Positions 40,190 through 49,774 of a stretch of DNA of 64,000 nt are shown here, piece by piece. The stretch covers positions 1 through 64,000 of the forward strand of contig NZ_SZPX01000002.1 of NCBI RefSeq assembly GCF_005217605.1, given 5' to 3'. This DNA comes from Sulfurimonas crateris. GTDB taxonomy: Bacteria; Campylobacterota; Campylobacteria; Campylobacterales; Sulfurimonadaceae. The notes below the pieces were generated by a model, which saw nothing but the letters and a program-made list of their open reading frames with translations, did not search any database and was not told the DNA's origin. Position numbers and translations under genes: made by a program. Position 1 is the first letter of the stretch; the number at the start of each line of letters is the position of its first letter.

Positions 40190-42820
40190 TTAGTTTTTCA
40201 GTGAATTTAACTGCTCTAAAACTTTTTGCTGTTTATCTTGTGCATCTGCTAGAAGCTCTCTGTTCTTTGCAAGAACATCTTCAGGTGCATTTGCTACAAA
40301 GCGTTCATTATTTAGCATACCGCTGAGTTTATCGATCTCTTTTTGTAGCTTCTCATCCTGTTTTGAAAGACGGCTGATAATAGGTGCAAGGTCAATTGAA
40401 TCAGTTGGAATAAATGTCTCACATTTTTGCGAGATGTCACTTACGGAGTTTTCTACTTTAGATTCAGTGAACTCTATAACATCTACTTTGGCAAGTTTGA
40501 GTATAAAAGGCTTCATCAGCTCTTGCTCTTCTTGTGAGATGCCATCAATCTTGACAAATGCTTTTGCTATCTTCTGATTTGCGAGATCTACCAAGACTTT
40601 TGCACGTCTGATGGAGATGATAACATCCATTATCACCTCAAATCTAGCCTCGTCTTTTAGACGTCTCTTCGTCTTATACGGATACTTCATAACCATAACA
40701 GACTCAGAGCTATCCAGGCTTGTTGCAGAGAGTTCATGGTAGAGATACTCTGTGATGAACGGCATAAACGGATGCAGAAGCTTCATAGACTCTTTAAAGA
40801 TAGCGCCAAGTTCAACAATTGAGCTTTTGTCAGCTTTGCTAAGTTCAATTCCCCAGTCGCAGAACTCGTTCCATATAAAGCGGTAAACAGCAGTTGCAGC
40901 GTCGTTAAATCTGTACTCATCCATAGATGAGCGAACTTCTTGCGTAGCGACATTAAGGCGTGAGACCATATATCTTCCAAGCGGAGTCTCGATGCAAAAA
41001 CCTTTTATATCAGGAAAAGTATCTACATTCATCTGCAGAAATTTCGCAGCATTGTAGAGCTTGTTCGTAAAGTTACGGTTCTGTTCGAGCTTATCCGTAC
41101 TCATTCGTATGTCACGACCTTGTGCCGCACTGATGGCAAGAGTGAAGCGCAGAATATCGGCGCTGTACTTCTCTACCATATCAAGCGGGTCGATAACATT
41201 GCCTTTTGATTTGCTCATCTTCTGACCGTTCTCGTCGCGTACAAGTGCGTGAAGGTAGATGTGGTTAAACGGAAGATTGCCCATAAAATTCTCACCCATC
41301 ATCATCATTCTAGCAACCCAGAAAAAGAGTATGTCAAAGCCCGTAATAAGAAGCGAGTTCGGGTAGAACTCTTTTAGGTCGTCTGATTGGAAGAGTTTGT
41401 CCATCTCAACGTCGCCATTCCCCCAGCCAAGCGTTGAGAACGGCCATAGAGCTGAGCTGAACCAAGTGTCAAGAACATCAGGGTCTTGATGAATGTTTTT
41501 TGAAGCACACTTTGGACACTCATGCTCTTCGTCTTTTAAACTTGCCCACTCATGGTCGCAGTCGTTGCAGTAAAAAACAGGGATCTGATGTCCCCACCAG
41601 AGCTGACGGGAGATACACCAGTCTCTTAGATCACCCATCCACGAGTTGTATGAGTTTATCCAGTGAGGCGGAAAGAATTTTGCTTCGCCGCTGTTTGTTT
41701 TTTCTATAGACTTCTTTGCAACTTCGCTTCTTACAAACCACTGTTTTGAGATGTATGGTTCAACGATGTTTTTACATCTGTAGCAGTGTCCTACTTGATG
41801 TTTGTGATCTTCTATCTTTACGACAAAGCCTTCAGCTTCTAGTTTTTTAACGATTATATCGCGGGCTTTAAGACGCTCTAAGCCTGCAAACTCTCCGGCG
41901 TACTCGTTTAAAATACCCTTCTCATCAAATACGGTAATAAACTCTAAGTCGTGTCTTTTACCAACTTCGTAGTCGTTTTGGTCGTGCGCGGGAGTTACCT
42001 TGACCACGCCTGTTCCAAACTCCATATCTACATGCTCATCCGCAATGATCGCGACTTCTCTGTTAGTTAGAGGAAGTCTTATCTTCTTGCCTATGATATC
42101 TTTGTACCTTGCATCATCCGGATGTACCATAACCGCTGTATCGCCGAAGTATGTCTCAGGTCTAGTGGTCGCAACTTCAACAAAACCGCTGCCGTCTGCA
42201 AAAGGGTACTTAATATGGTAAAACTTGCCCTCATGCTCTTCATGCTCAACCTCTATGTCGCTAAGCGCGCCGTCATGCGTACACCAGTTTACCATGTAGT
42301 TTCCGCGAACGATAAGTCCTTGGTTGTAGAGATGAACAAACGCCTCTTTTACTGACTTTTGAAGTCCCTCATCCATTGTAAAGCGCTCACGTTTCCAAGC
42401 TGGAGAGACTCCCATTTTGCGCAGTTGCGAGGTCATAACTCCCGCAGACTCCTCTTTCCACGCCCACGCACGCTCTAAAAACGCCTCTCTGCCGATCTCC
42501 TCTTTTGTAGTGCCTTGTGCTAGAAGCTGTTTCTCGACCACGTTTTGCGTTGCGATCCCCGCATGGTCGGTTCCAGGCTGCCAAAGAGTTTTGTATCCGT
42601 CCATTCTTTTGTAGCGGGTGATAATATCTTGAAGTGTAAACGTAAGGGCATGACCTATGTGAAGACGACCTGTGACATTTGGAGGAGGCATCATGATGGA
42701 GAAATTTTTTCCCTCTTCTTGAATGGCTCTGTTGCCATCTACCTCAAAGTAGCCTCTCTCTTCCCAAATTTTGTAAAATTCATCTTCCGTAATGCTCGGT
42801 TCATAGCTCTTTGCTGACAT
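40190..42820 (-). CDS. valS: Valyl-tRNA synthetase
   Basis: A class Ia synthetase with an editing domain. I chose the ATG at 42820, which gives 876 residues beginning MSAKSYEPSITEDEFYKIWEER, has AAGG upstream, and matches family length; the open frame extends 48 codons further without support. The HIGH motif is PNVTGRLHIGHALT near residue 45, the KMSKS loop is QKMSKSKGNVIDP near 520, and the C-terminal coiled coil (ISRLSKQDEKLQKEIDKLSG) is the tRNA arm. Four Cys (YRCKN and CNDC, CPKC) suggest a zinc knuckle. It shares its strand with SulP. Confidence 0.96.
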   Translation of the reverse strand: MSAKSYEPSITEDEFYKIWEERGYFEVDGNRAIQEEGKNFSIMMPPPNVTGRLHIGHALTFTLQDIITRYKRMDGYKTLWQPGTDHAGIATQNVVEKQLLAQGTTKEEIGREAFLERAWAWKEESAGVMTSQLRKMGVSPAWKRERFTMDEGLQKSVKEAFVHLYNQGLIVRGNYMVNWCTHDGALSDIEVEHEEHEGKFYHIKYPFADGSGFVEVATTRPETYFGDTAVMVHPDDARYKDIIGKKIRLPLTNREVAIIADEHVDMEFGTGVVKVTPAHDQNDYEVGKRHDLEFITVFDEKGILNEYAGEFAGLERLKARDIIVKKLEAEGFVVKIEDHKHQVGHCYRCKNIVEPYISKQWFVRSEVAKKSIEKTNSGEAKFFPPHWINSYNSWMGDLRDWCISRQLWWGHQIPVFYCNDCDHEWASLKDEEHECPKCASKNIHQDPDVLDTWFSSALWPFSTLGWGNGDVEMDKLFQSDDLKEFYPNSLLITGFDILFFWVARMMMMGENFMGNLPFNHIYLHALVRDENGQKMSKSKGNVIDPLDMVEKYSADILRFTLAISAAQGRDIRMSTDKLEQNRNFTNKLYNAAKFLQMNVDTFPDIKGFCIETPLGRYMVSRLNVATQEVRSSMDEYRFNDAATAVYRFIWNEFCDWGIELSKADKSSIVELGAIFKESMKLLHPFMPFITEYLYHELSATSLDSSESVMVMKYPYKTKRRLKDEARFEVIMDVIISIRRAKVLVDLANQKIAKAFVKIDGISQEEQELMKPFILKLAKVDVIEFTESKVENSVSDISQKCETFIPTDSIDLAPIISRLSKQDEKLQKEIDKLSGMLNNERFVANAPEDVLAKNRELLADAQDKQQKVLEQLNSLKN

Positions 42821-42986
42821 GTTTTTGACCTTAAATCGTTTTTCGCGATTATATCCAAAAAGATGTGAGGCTTTGCTTATTTGAGTTTTATTTGTTCTTG
42901 TGCAAACACTACACAATAGAAGCTCTATTTTAAAAAGTTGAAGCTTATAATAGTATAATTTCACTCTTAATTTTAGAGGAGTTTTT

Positions 42987-45065
42987 TTGCCACTTTCGCG
43001 TTTAAATCAGCAACAGTACCTCGCTGCAACATCAAAAAACAGCCAAAATCTCATCATAGCTTCTGCAGGAACGGGCAAGACATCTACAATTGTCGGCAGA
43101 ATCGCTTATCTTTTGGATTCGGGCGTAAAGCCTCAAGAGATTTTACTTCTAACATTTACAAATAAAGCCGCGGCAGAGATGGTTCAGCGCGTTGGGGATT
43201 TTTTCGGCAAAGATGTAGCTTCAAAGATAGATGCGGGGACATTTCATGCGGTGAGTTACAGATGGCTTAAAAAAGAGGATAAAAAAGTTGTCCTCAAACA
43301 GCAAAGAGAGTTAAAAACGCTCTTTAGAAGTGTCTATGAAAAGCGCTCTTTTGGTCATATTGGAGCGGAGATAATGCCTTATGGCGGAAACTATCTCTAT
43401 GATGTCTACTCTTTTTACCAAAACACGGAACTTGTAGATAATTTTGAGGAGTGGGTCAGAAACAGATACCCTGAACATGAGCTTTTTGCGATGATATATG
43501 CGGATATTGTCGATGAGTTCGAGGGTTTAAAAAAAGAGTACGGCTTTGTAAACTTCAATGACCTGCTTTTAAACTTCAGAGAGATGTGCAAGAGTAAAGA
43601 TCTGGGTTACAAAGAGGTGCTTGTAGATGAGTATCAGGACACAAACGCGCTTCAGGGCACGCTTATAGATGCGATGAGTCCGCCATCACTCTTTTGTGTC
43701 GGGGATTACGACCAGAGCATCTACGCTTTTAACGGAGCGGACATTTCGATAATAGGGACATTTTCAAAAAAATTTCCGAGCGCACAAGTGCATACTTTGA
43801 CAAAAAATTACCGCTCGACCGTGCCGATCCTCTCACTTGCTACAAAAGTAATAGAGCATAATGAGCGGATTTACCCTAAAAAACTTGAAGTTACACGCGG
43901 ACACACTTCGCAGCCTCCGACACTTCTGGCTTACGATGAGCTGTTTGAGCAGTATCATGATATTGCCAGAAAAATAAGTGCCACGCAGACACCGCAGGAA
44001 GAGATAGCCGTTATTTTTAGAAACAACTCCTCGGCTGACGGCATAGAGGTCGGACTTCGTGAGCTTGGCATCTCGTGTAAGCGAAAAGGGGGAACAAGCT
44101 TTTTTGATTCACGTGAGGTTAAAGCGGTTTTAGATTTCTATACTTTGCTTGTAAATGAGTCTGATATGATGGCATTTATCCATCTCTTTGAGTTTGCAAG
44201 AGGTATTGGAAGTGCGATGGCAAAAGAGCTCTACATTGCTCTTAAGACACTTGGACACGGGAGTATATTTTACGGGCTTTATGCACCTGATGAATCAAAC
44301 AAGAACCCCTTTGAGAAGAGAAAACTGAACCATCAGCTCGGCCTTTTTGATGATTTTTTAGAGCTTGGCAGTGTTGGTAAATTTGCAAAGCTTGGATTTG
44401 AAGATAAATTTATGCGCAATCCCATTTTAAAACATCCAAAACTTACAAAAGAGAACGCAACTTTTTTGCATGATTTTTACCTGCTGTTTCGAGATCTAAA
44501 GGGTGTTAAACAGCCGCGTACCATCGTAAAAAAGATTGCTGAGTCTGCAATTTACAAATATATAGCCGAATTTCTGGCAAGTAGAAGAGCGCAGCTTAAA
44601 GACGGCACTATTGATGAGAAGCAAAAGGCGGATGCACTCTCTAAGATAGCCAGAAAAATGGTTTTGCTAGAGGAGCTCTCAAAGCCATACAGCGAACATG
44701 AGAGATTTTTAAATGCAATGATACTAGGTTCATCAGATCTGACACAGGGTGAGGGTGTAAACCTGCTTAGCGTGCACGCTTCAAAAGGGCTGGAGTATAA
44801 AGAGGTCTATATAGTTGATTTGATGGACGGACGCTTTCCAAACCGTAAACTTATGCAGCGCGGAGGCTCACTGGATGAGGAGAGAAGACTCTTTTATGTA
44901 GCAGTAACGCGCGCAAAAGATATACTCTACCTTAGCTACGCAAAATATGACAAGATCAAAAAACTAAACTTCCTGCCATCACAGTTTTTGTACGAAGCCG
45001 GATTGGTTCCAAAGGATGAGGCTTTTAGGGCCATGGTCTTAAAAGAGGAGGGCAAAGAGGAGTAG
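42987..45065 (+). CDS. UvrD/Rep-family DNA helicase
   Basis: A superfamily 1A 3'-5' helicase of 692 residues. Motifs in order: Q-motif LNQQQYLAATS, Walker A IIASAGTGKTSTI (near 29), Ia LLLTFTNKAAAEM, Walker B KEVLVDEYQDTNALQ, III GDYDQSIYAFNGAD, IV NYRST, V LLSVHASKGLEYKEVYIV, VI FYVAVTRAKDILYLSYA. The start is a TTG at 42987 after GAGGAG. The closest named relatives are Rep, PcrA and UvrD; the exact type is not separable here. Such enzymes act in repair and replication restart. It is divergent from valS. Confidence 0.92.
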   Translation: MPLSRLNQQQYLAATSKNSQNLIIASAGTGKTSTIVGRIAYLLDSGVKPQEILLLTFTNKAAAEMVQRVGDFFGKDVASKIDAGTFHAVSYRWLKKEDKKVVLKQQRELKTLFRSVYEKRSFGHIGAEIMPYGGNYLYDVYSFYQNTELVDNFEEWVRNRYPEHELFAMIYADIVDEFEGLKKEYGFVNFNDLLLNFREMCKSKDLGYKEVLVDEYQDTNALQGTLIDAMSPPSLFCVGDYDQSIYAFNGADISIIGTFSKKFPSAQVHTLTKNYRSTVPILSLATKVIEHNERIYPKKLEVTRGHTSQPPTLLAYDELFEQYHDIARKISATQTPQEEIAVIFRNNSSADGIEVGLRELGISCKRKGGTSFFDSREVKAVLDFYTLLVNESDMMAFIHLFEFARGIGSAMAKELYIALKTLGHGSIFYGLYAPDESNKNPFEKRKLNHQLGLFDDFLELGSVGKFAKLGFEDKFMRNPILKHPKLTKENATFLHDFYLLFRDLKGVKQPRTIVKKIAESAIYKYIAEFLASRRAQLKDGTIDEKQKADALSKIARKMVLLEELSKPYSEHERFLNAMILGSSDLTQGEGVNLLSVHASKGLEYKEVYIVDLMDGRFPNRKLMQRGGSLDEERRLFYVAVTRAKDILYLSYAKYDKIKKLNFLPSQFLYEAGLVPKDEAFRAMVLKEEGKEE

Positions 45066-45074
45066 TCTTGGCTT

Positions 45075-46619
45075 TTAGATGAAGTTTTTGTCATTATATA
45101 TGACAACCTGATTGCGTCCGTTCTCTTTTGCCATGTATAGTGCCTTATCTGCGCATCTGTATATTTCGTTAACATTGTGCAGTGTATCTGGTTCAATGAC
45201 AATAACTCCCATTGAGATAGTTAGATAATCGCTCACCTGATTTTTTTCATGCTTTACTTTTTCATTTTCAATGCGCTCTTTTATACTGTTTGCAAAAGAG
45301 AGAGCTTCTGAATGACTCATACCGATACACAGTATTCCAAACTCTTCGCCTCCGAGTCTAAAAGCCATATCTCCGGCTCTTTTAAGAGAGGCTCTCAGGT
45401 TTTTTGCCACAATCTTTATAACAATGTCCCCTGCTTGATGTCCATAAGTGTCGTTGTACTGTTTAAAAAAATCAATATCTAAAATAATAAAAACAAGCGG
45501 CTGTTTTGTTCTGCTCTGTATCTTTAGGTTATCTTCAAAAACTTTGTCAAAGTGTCGTCTGTTATACAGAGAGGACATAGAGTCGGTAATTGTCAATTTT
45601 TGTATATTTTTTATATATTTTCTGTTTTTACAATAAAATATCCCGTTTATATATCCGATAAATAAGATAGATAAAACCCCCGCCAATATTACGTAGTTAG
45701 AGACTTCTTTTGTCTCATTTAGCCTGTTGTTTAGACTTTTCTCCAAGTAAATTACGTTTGCATCGTAAAGAGCGATTATGAGATTGATGTTTTTAGTGAT
45801 CAGATCAAAAATGCCATCCGGTTCAAGAGCTACACTACCGGTACCCAAGAGATTTATTTTAGTAAATTCAATAATAGCTTTTTGAGCTTTTCTCATCTTT
45901 AGATGATGCTCTTTTATATCAATATTTTGATCTGTTTTGTAGAGCATATCCAGATTGAACTCCAGCTTTTTTAGTACCTCTTCTATCTTGTTTAGCTGTA
46001 TAGCAAAATACTCTTTTTGGTACTCTGTAAGTTCTCCGTCTTTTGTACTTGCCGCAATTGCTCTTATCTGTCCGTTGTATTCGATAAGCCGTGGAAGAAG
46101 ATATACAACATTCTCTATCATTACATAAGAGTCCATTTTAGGGTCTAATATAAGATTACATCCGTAAGAGATACGGTTGGAGTAGCTCATAAACTCCTCA
46201 ATCAATTTGGAAAAATAGTCAAAACTGGCGAACACTAAAGTACTTTTATTTATAGAGTCTGTAAAATTTAATAGTTCCGATTTTAAAAAGTCATTTTTAT
46301 TATGAGCGCTAATACCTTCTCTTAGGGATACGAGATTTTTTGAGATTTTCTCTTTAGTAAGTTCGAGTTCTTGAAGTAAGTTTGTTGAAGGCTCTTGTAT
46401 ACACGTCAGACCTCTTGCTCTTTGAAGGTTAAAAACCGTATTTTGCACCTCTTTTATAGTTGATAAACCTCTTATTTCATCAATTATAAATTCTAAATCT
46501 TTTTGAAGGTGTAAAAAAGCGTAGGAGAATATGACAATAATACCTATTATAGGCATTATAGTAATCAAGATGAAGTATTTAAAATTTTCTTTTGTTTTGT
46601 CATGGTCTATATTTTTCAT
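45075..46619 (-). CDS. Membrane diguanylate cyclase with NIT-like sensor
   Basis: A 514-residue protein from the ATG at 46619; an ATG 13 codons upstream lacks a ribosome site. It has TM1 at ~15-37 and a long helical periplasmic region (~40-310). That region starts with FNLQRARGLTCIQE, reminiscent of the arginine-glycine signature of nitrate/nitrite-sensing NIT domains. TM2 (VILAGVLSILFIGYINGIFY) follows, and then a GGDEF domain (LTITDSMSSLYNRRHFDKVF, FKQYNDTYGHQAGD, RLGGEEFGILC) with an intact active site. It should make c-di-GMP in response to a periplasmic signal. It converges with the helicase gene. Confidence 0.87.
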   Translation of the reverse strand: MKNIDHDKTKENFKYFILITIMPIIGIIVIFSYAFLHLQKDLEFIIDEIRGLSTIKEVQNTVFNLQRARGLTCIQEPSTNLLQELELTKEKISKNLVSLREGISAHNKNDFLKSELLNFTDSINKSTLVFASFDYFSKLIEEFMSYSNRISYGCNLILDPKMDSYVMIENVVYLLPRLIEYNGQIRAIAASTKDGELTEYQKEYFAIQLNKIEEVLKKLEFNLDMLYKTDQNIDIKEHHLKMRKAQKAIIEFTKINLLGTGSVALEPDGIFDLITKNINLIIALYDANVIYLEKSLNNRLNETKEVSNYVILAGVLSILFIGYINGIFYCKNRKYIKNIQKLTITDSMSSLYNRRHFDKVFEDNLKIQSRTKQPLVFIILDIDFFKQYNDTYGHQAGDIVIKIVAKNLRASLKRAGDMAFRLGGEEFGILCIGMSHSEALSFANSIKERIENEKVKHEKNQVSDYLTISMGVIVIEPDTLHNVNEIYRCADKALYMAKENGRNQVVIYNDKNFI

Positions 46620-46748
46620 AATGTTGTTCCCATTTAAGATATAACAACTTTTAATCATTCTACTTTTATTTTTCTAAAAAGTATAATTTTAAATAAAGTA
46701 GAGAAAAATTGTTAATAAAAATTTTATATTTGAGTTCATAAATTATAG

Positions 46749-46754
46749 TATAAT
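46749..46754 (+). promoter_or_regulatory. -10 element of the cytochrome gene promoter
   Basis: TATAAT in the context TAGTATAATGAAA lies 20 nt before the ATG, in an A/T tract with T-rich waves upstream. A strong AAGGAG (46763-46768) follows at ideal spacing. Confidence 0.6.
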
Positions 46755-46774
46755 GAAAAAAAAAGGAGAGTGCA

Positions 46775-47296
46775 ATGAAAATTTTAATATCGTCAGTGTT
46801 AGCCCTATTTCTACTTGGTTGTAGCGGTGAGAACAAACAAGAGACAAAAGAGGTGATAGCCGAGAAGAAAGAGAGCGTAGCTCAGAGTGCTGAAGAAGTA
46901 AAAGAGGAAGTCGCCACAAAAGTTGAAGAGGTAAAAGAAGCGGTTGTTGAAACAGCCGAGCAAGTAAAAGAGGAAGTTACTACAAAGGTTGAAGAGGCTA
47001 AGGAAGTGGTAACAGCTAAGGTAGAAGAGGCAGAGACGGCAATAGCCGAAGCTCAGGTTGACGGAGCAAAACTTTACCAAGTGTGTGCTGGATGTCACGG
47101 TGCAGACGGCTCAAAAGCAGCATTAGGAAAATCTCAGATCATTCAGGGCTGGGATGCTAAAAAAACAGCAGATGCACTTAATGGGTACAAAGCAGGAACG
47201 TACGGCGGGGCTATGAAAGGTATCATGGTAGGGCAGGTCTCCAAGCTTGGAGATGCTGAGATACAAGCCCTCTCAGAGCATATTTCTAAACTCTAG
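46775..47296 (+). CDS. Lipoprotein c-type cytochrome with charged repeat stalk
   Basis: A 173-residue envelope protein. The lipobox LFLLGC puts the lipidated Cys at residue 16. Residues ~24-93 are an unbroken Lys/Glu/Val/Ala helix with repeats of the type EEVKEEVxTKVEE-(V/A)KE-(A/V)V, like apolipoprotein or LEA amphipathic repeats. The C-terminal ~80 residues are a class I cytochrome c with heme motif CAGCH (104-108) and a likely Met ligand in GGAMKGIM (~147-151). It is a membrane-tethered electron carrier on a long stalk. It is transcribed alone from a strong-looking promoter. Confidence 0.87.
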   Translation: MKILISSVLALFLLGCSGENKQETKEVIAEKKESVAQSAEEVKEEVATKVEEVKEAVVETAEQVKEEVTTKVEEAKEVVTAKVEEAETAIAEAQVDGAKLYQVCAGCHGADGSKAALGKSQIIQGWDAKKTADALNGYKAGTYGGAMKGIMVGQVSKLGDAEIQALSEHISKL

Positions 47297-47300
47297 TCTT

Positions 47301-48512
47301 TTAAATATCTTTTAGAGGAATAGGATAATTTTCTACAATGTAGTCAATATCCTTATCTCCTCTTCCGCTGAGGTTTACTAAAATAGACTCTTTTGGGTTC
47401 TCTTTTGCATATTTCATGGCAAAAGCAACAGCGTGCGCGGACTCAAGAGCAGGGATGATCCCCTCATGTTGAGATAACTTGTAAAACGCATCAACCGCTT
47501 CATCATCACTGCAAAGACCTATACTTGTTCTTCCTATACTGTTTAAGTATGCATGTTCAGGTCCTACGGACGGGTAATCTATACCGCTTCCGATTGAGTG
47601 TACAGGTGCGGGATTGCCTTCGCTGTCTTTTAACATAATAGAGTTAAATCCATGCATCACCCCTTCGCTTCCATATGTCAAACTTGCACTATGCTCACCT
47701 ATGTTTGAACCTTTTCCTGCAGGCTCAACAGAGTATAGCTTTACGCTATCTTCTATAAAAGCGCTAAAAATTCCCATAGCATTGCTTCCGCCTCCTACAC
47801 ACGCGGTTACCATGTCCGGAAGTTTGCCCGTCATCTCAAAGAACTGCTCTTTTGCTTCGATTCCCACTACGCTTTGAAAGTCTCTTACCATCTTTGGAAA
47901 AGGATGAGGACCGACAACAGAGCCTATTGCAAAGAGCTGATTGTCCGTATCTTTTAAGTATGCATCAAATGCGCTGTCAACCGCTTCTTTAAGGGTTTTA
48001 AGCCCGTGAGTTGCAGGAACTACTTTCGCACCGAGTATCTGCATACGCACTACATTTGGATGCTCTTTTGCAATATCCACTTCGCCCATATGTATCTCAC
48101 ACTCAAGTCCGAAGTATGCTGCCGCGGTCGCAAGAGCCACGCCGTGCTGTCCCGCACCGGTCTCAGCTATCAGTTTCTTTTTACCTAAATATTTTGCCAA
48201 AAGCGCCTCCGCCATACAGTGGTTGAGCTTATGCGCACCCGTATGGTTAAGATCTTCACGCTTAAGGTAAATCTGTCCTCCGCCGATGAAATCTGAGAGG
48301 TTTTTACAGTAGGTGATGGGAGTAGGGCGACCTTGGTAATGTTTTCTGATCTTTTTAAGTTCATCAAGAAACTCAAAAGATTTTGAGAGTTTGTCATACG
48401 CTTCGTTTATATCTTGAAAAGGTTTTTCAAGCTGAGGCGGAATAAAAGCTCCCCCAAACTTTCCAAAAAATCCATTTGCGTCTGGCATAGAGTCTAAATA
48501 TGGTTTCTTCAT
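47301..48512 (-). CDS. trpB: Tryptophan synthase beta chain
   Basis: Makes tryptophan from indole and serine with PLP. From the ATG at 48512 (403 residues) it begins [20 protein letters not shown]; an upstream TTG is not supported. The PLP lysine is in [15 protein letters not shown], the phosphate loop is [10 protein letters not shown], and [10 protein letters not shown] and [17 protein letters not shown] are typical of TrpB1. trpA is not adjacent, so the trp genes are scattered. It is divergent from a lipoprotein gene at 48580. Confidence 0.95.
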   Translation of the reverse strand: MKKPYLDSMPDANGFFGKFGGAFIPPQLEKPFQDINEAYDKLSKSFEFLDELKKIRKHYQGRPTPITYCKNLSDFIGGGQIYLKREDLNHTGAHKLNHCMAEALLAKYLGKKKLIAETGAGQHGVALATAAAYFGLECEIHMGEVDIAKEHPNVVRMQILGAKVVPATHGLKTLKEAVDSAFDAYLKDTDNQLFAIGSVVGPHPFPKMVRDFQSVVGIEAKEQFFEMTGKLPDMVTACVGGGSNAMGIFSAFIEDSVKLYSVEPAGKGSNIGEHSASLTYGSEGVMHGFNSIMLKDSEGNPAPVHSIGSGIDYPSVGPEHAYLNSIGRTSIGLCSDDEAVDAFYKLSQHEGIIPALESAHAVAFAMKYAKENPKESILVNLSGRGDKDIDYIVENYPIPLKDI

Positions 48513-48579
48513 GATTACTTTTCCCTTTTTTGTCAAATTGTAGCGATTAAGAGATAAAATTAGAGAAAAAGAAAATTTT

Positions 48580-48999
48580 ATGAAAAATACTATTTTAGTT
48601 CTGTTACTTTTTCTCTTTGCTGGATGTGACGGAAAGATTTATAAAAATATATATGACAAGAGCAAGATAGGTGTAACTATCCCATCTATAGAGGTCGTCG
48701 CAAATGATGAGCGCTCTCTTGTCATCTCACAAAATATTATGGAGAAAAAAGGTTTTATTGTCGGTAAGTCGGATTATATGCTGCGAGTTGAGTATAGGGA
48801 TTATACTCTCTCATGCACAAATCCGCTCTCTAAAACATCTTCTGATTACACCTACGAAGGATTGCTTGTTTTAGAGCTTTTTTACAACGGCAATAAAGTT
48901 TACTCGATCTACAGAGATATTAAAAAAGATGTCAGCGAGAAACACTATTTGACTCTTATTGAGATCATGCTTGAAGATCTTGAGCTAAAGAGGGGCTGA
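48580..48999 (+). CDS. Small lipoprotein of unknown function
   Basis: A 139-residue exported protein. The signal sequence [16 protein letters not shown] ends in a lipobox with Cys16. The mature part is beta-rich ([56 protein letters not shown]) and ends in a short helix. It resembles no family I recognise. It is divergent from trpB, and its last 35 bases overlap the convergent EI24-type gene. Confidence 0.72.
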   Translation: MKNTILVLLLFLFAGCDGKIYKNIYDKSKIGVTIPSIEVVANDERSLVISQNIMEKKGFIVGKSDYMLRVEYRDYTLSCTNPLSKTSSDYTYEGLLVLELFYNGNKVYSIYRDIKKDVSEKHYLTLIEIMLEDLELKRG

Positions 49000-49774
49000 G
49001 TGCTCTGATTTTTCTTACCTCTAGAAAGTATGTGTGTCCAAGATAGATAACAAAAAAGATCGCTCCAAAAAAGATGGCAAACGGAACAAGCGAGATAAGA
49101 TAGAGCAGAAGTGTTTTTAGCCTGATGTTGTTTTTGTTGAAAAATGCGATCTGCTTAGCCTCTTCTTTTGTGCAGATGCTTGAAGAGACATCAAATGTGA
49201 GCATCTTATGAAAAAAGTAGTAGAGCGGTATATTGATCGCCACTATATTTAGAAGTGGTACAAAGTAAAAAGGGATAAGCAGAAAAAACAGCAAAATCAT
49301 TACCGCAGAGTATTTGATGGCTAAAAAGATTGCAGATATCAGGTTTGAGTGTCCTATCATATCAACATCTTTGTAGTGTCTTAGACGAAGCTCTTTTAGT
49401 ATGAGAGGAGTTAAAAAACCTATGATTATCACTGCTACAAAGACAGAGAGATAGATGGTTAAAAAACCTCCGATTACATAGATAAGAAAAGTAGCCAGCC
49501 ACGATGTTATCGTGTAGCTCATTAAAAATTTCATAATTGCAGAACCTTCAAGTTCTGCTTCTATGTTTTCAGTATGAGGGATGCCGCCATGCATAGTTGT
49601 CTGAGAACTCTCTACATGCATAGTTCCAAGTTGCTCAACTCCCATACCTGCTACAGTAAAGAAAATAATATACATAATAATAATGCTTATTATAAAAGGA
49701 AAAAGAGCATATTTGAGCATTTTTGGGGTTGAAAAATCCTTTATACTTTGAAACAGTATCTCTTTTTCGTTCAT
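48965..49774 (-). CDS. EI24/CysZ-like membrane protein
   Basis: A 269-residue inner-membrane protein with about five hydrophobic segments. It begins ILFQSIKDFSTPKMLKYALFPFIISIIIM, a pattern of EI24-domain proteins (related to the sulfate permease CysZ). Helices occur at ~20-42, 75-125, 155-185 and 225-255. A histidine/methionine-rich loop at ~50-70 (MHVESSQTTMHGGIPH) is notable and might touch metal. It lies 3 bases inside the DUF3137 gene end, and the LemA gene follows upstream, so the three may work together at the membrane. Confidence 0.75.
   Translation of the reverse strand: MNEKEILFQSIKDFSTPKMLKYALFPFIISIIIMYIIFFTVAGMGVEQLGTMHVESSQTTMHGGIPHTENIEAELEGSAIMKFLMSYTITSWLATFLIYVIGGFLTIYLSVFVAVIIIGFLTPLILKELRLRHYKDVDMIGHSNLISAIFLAIKYSAVMILLFFLLIPFYFVPLLNIVAINIPLYYFFHKMLTFDVSSSICTKEEAKQIAFFNKNNIRLKTLLLYLISLVPFAIFFGAIFFVIYLGHTYFLEVRKIRALSPSLAQDLQA

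Noticed and set aside
40783-40980. Small minus-strand ORF inside valS in another frame
   Set aside because: It overlaps conserved ValRS sequence and has no independent start signals.
42821-42964. 48-codon N-terminal extension of valS
   Set aside because: It is rich in Cys/Tyr/Leu without family similarity, and ValRS proteins begin at the chosen MSAKSYEP region with an upstream AAGG.
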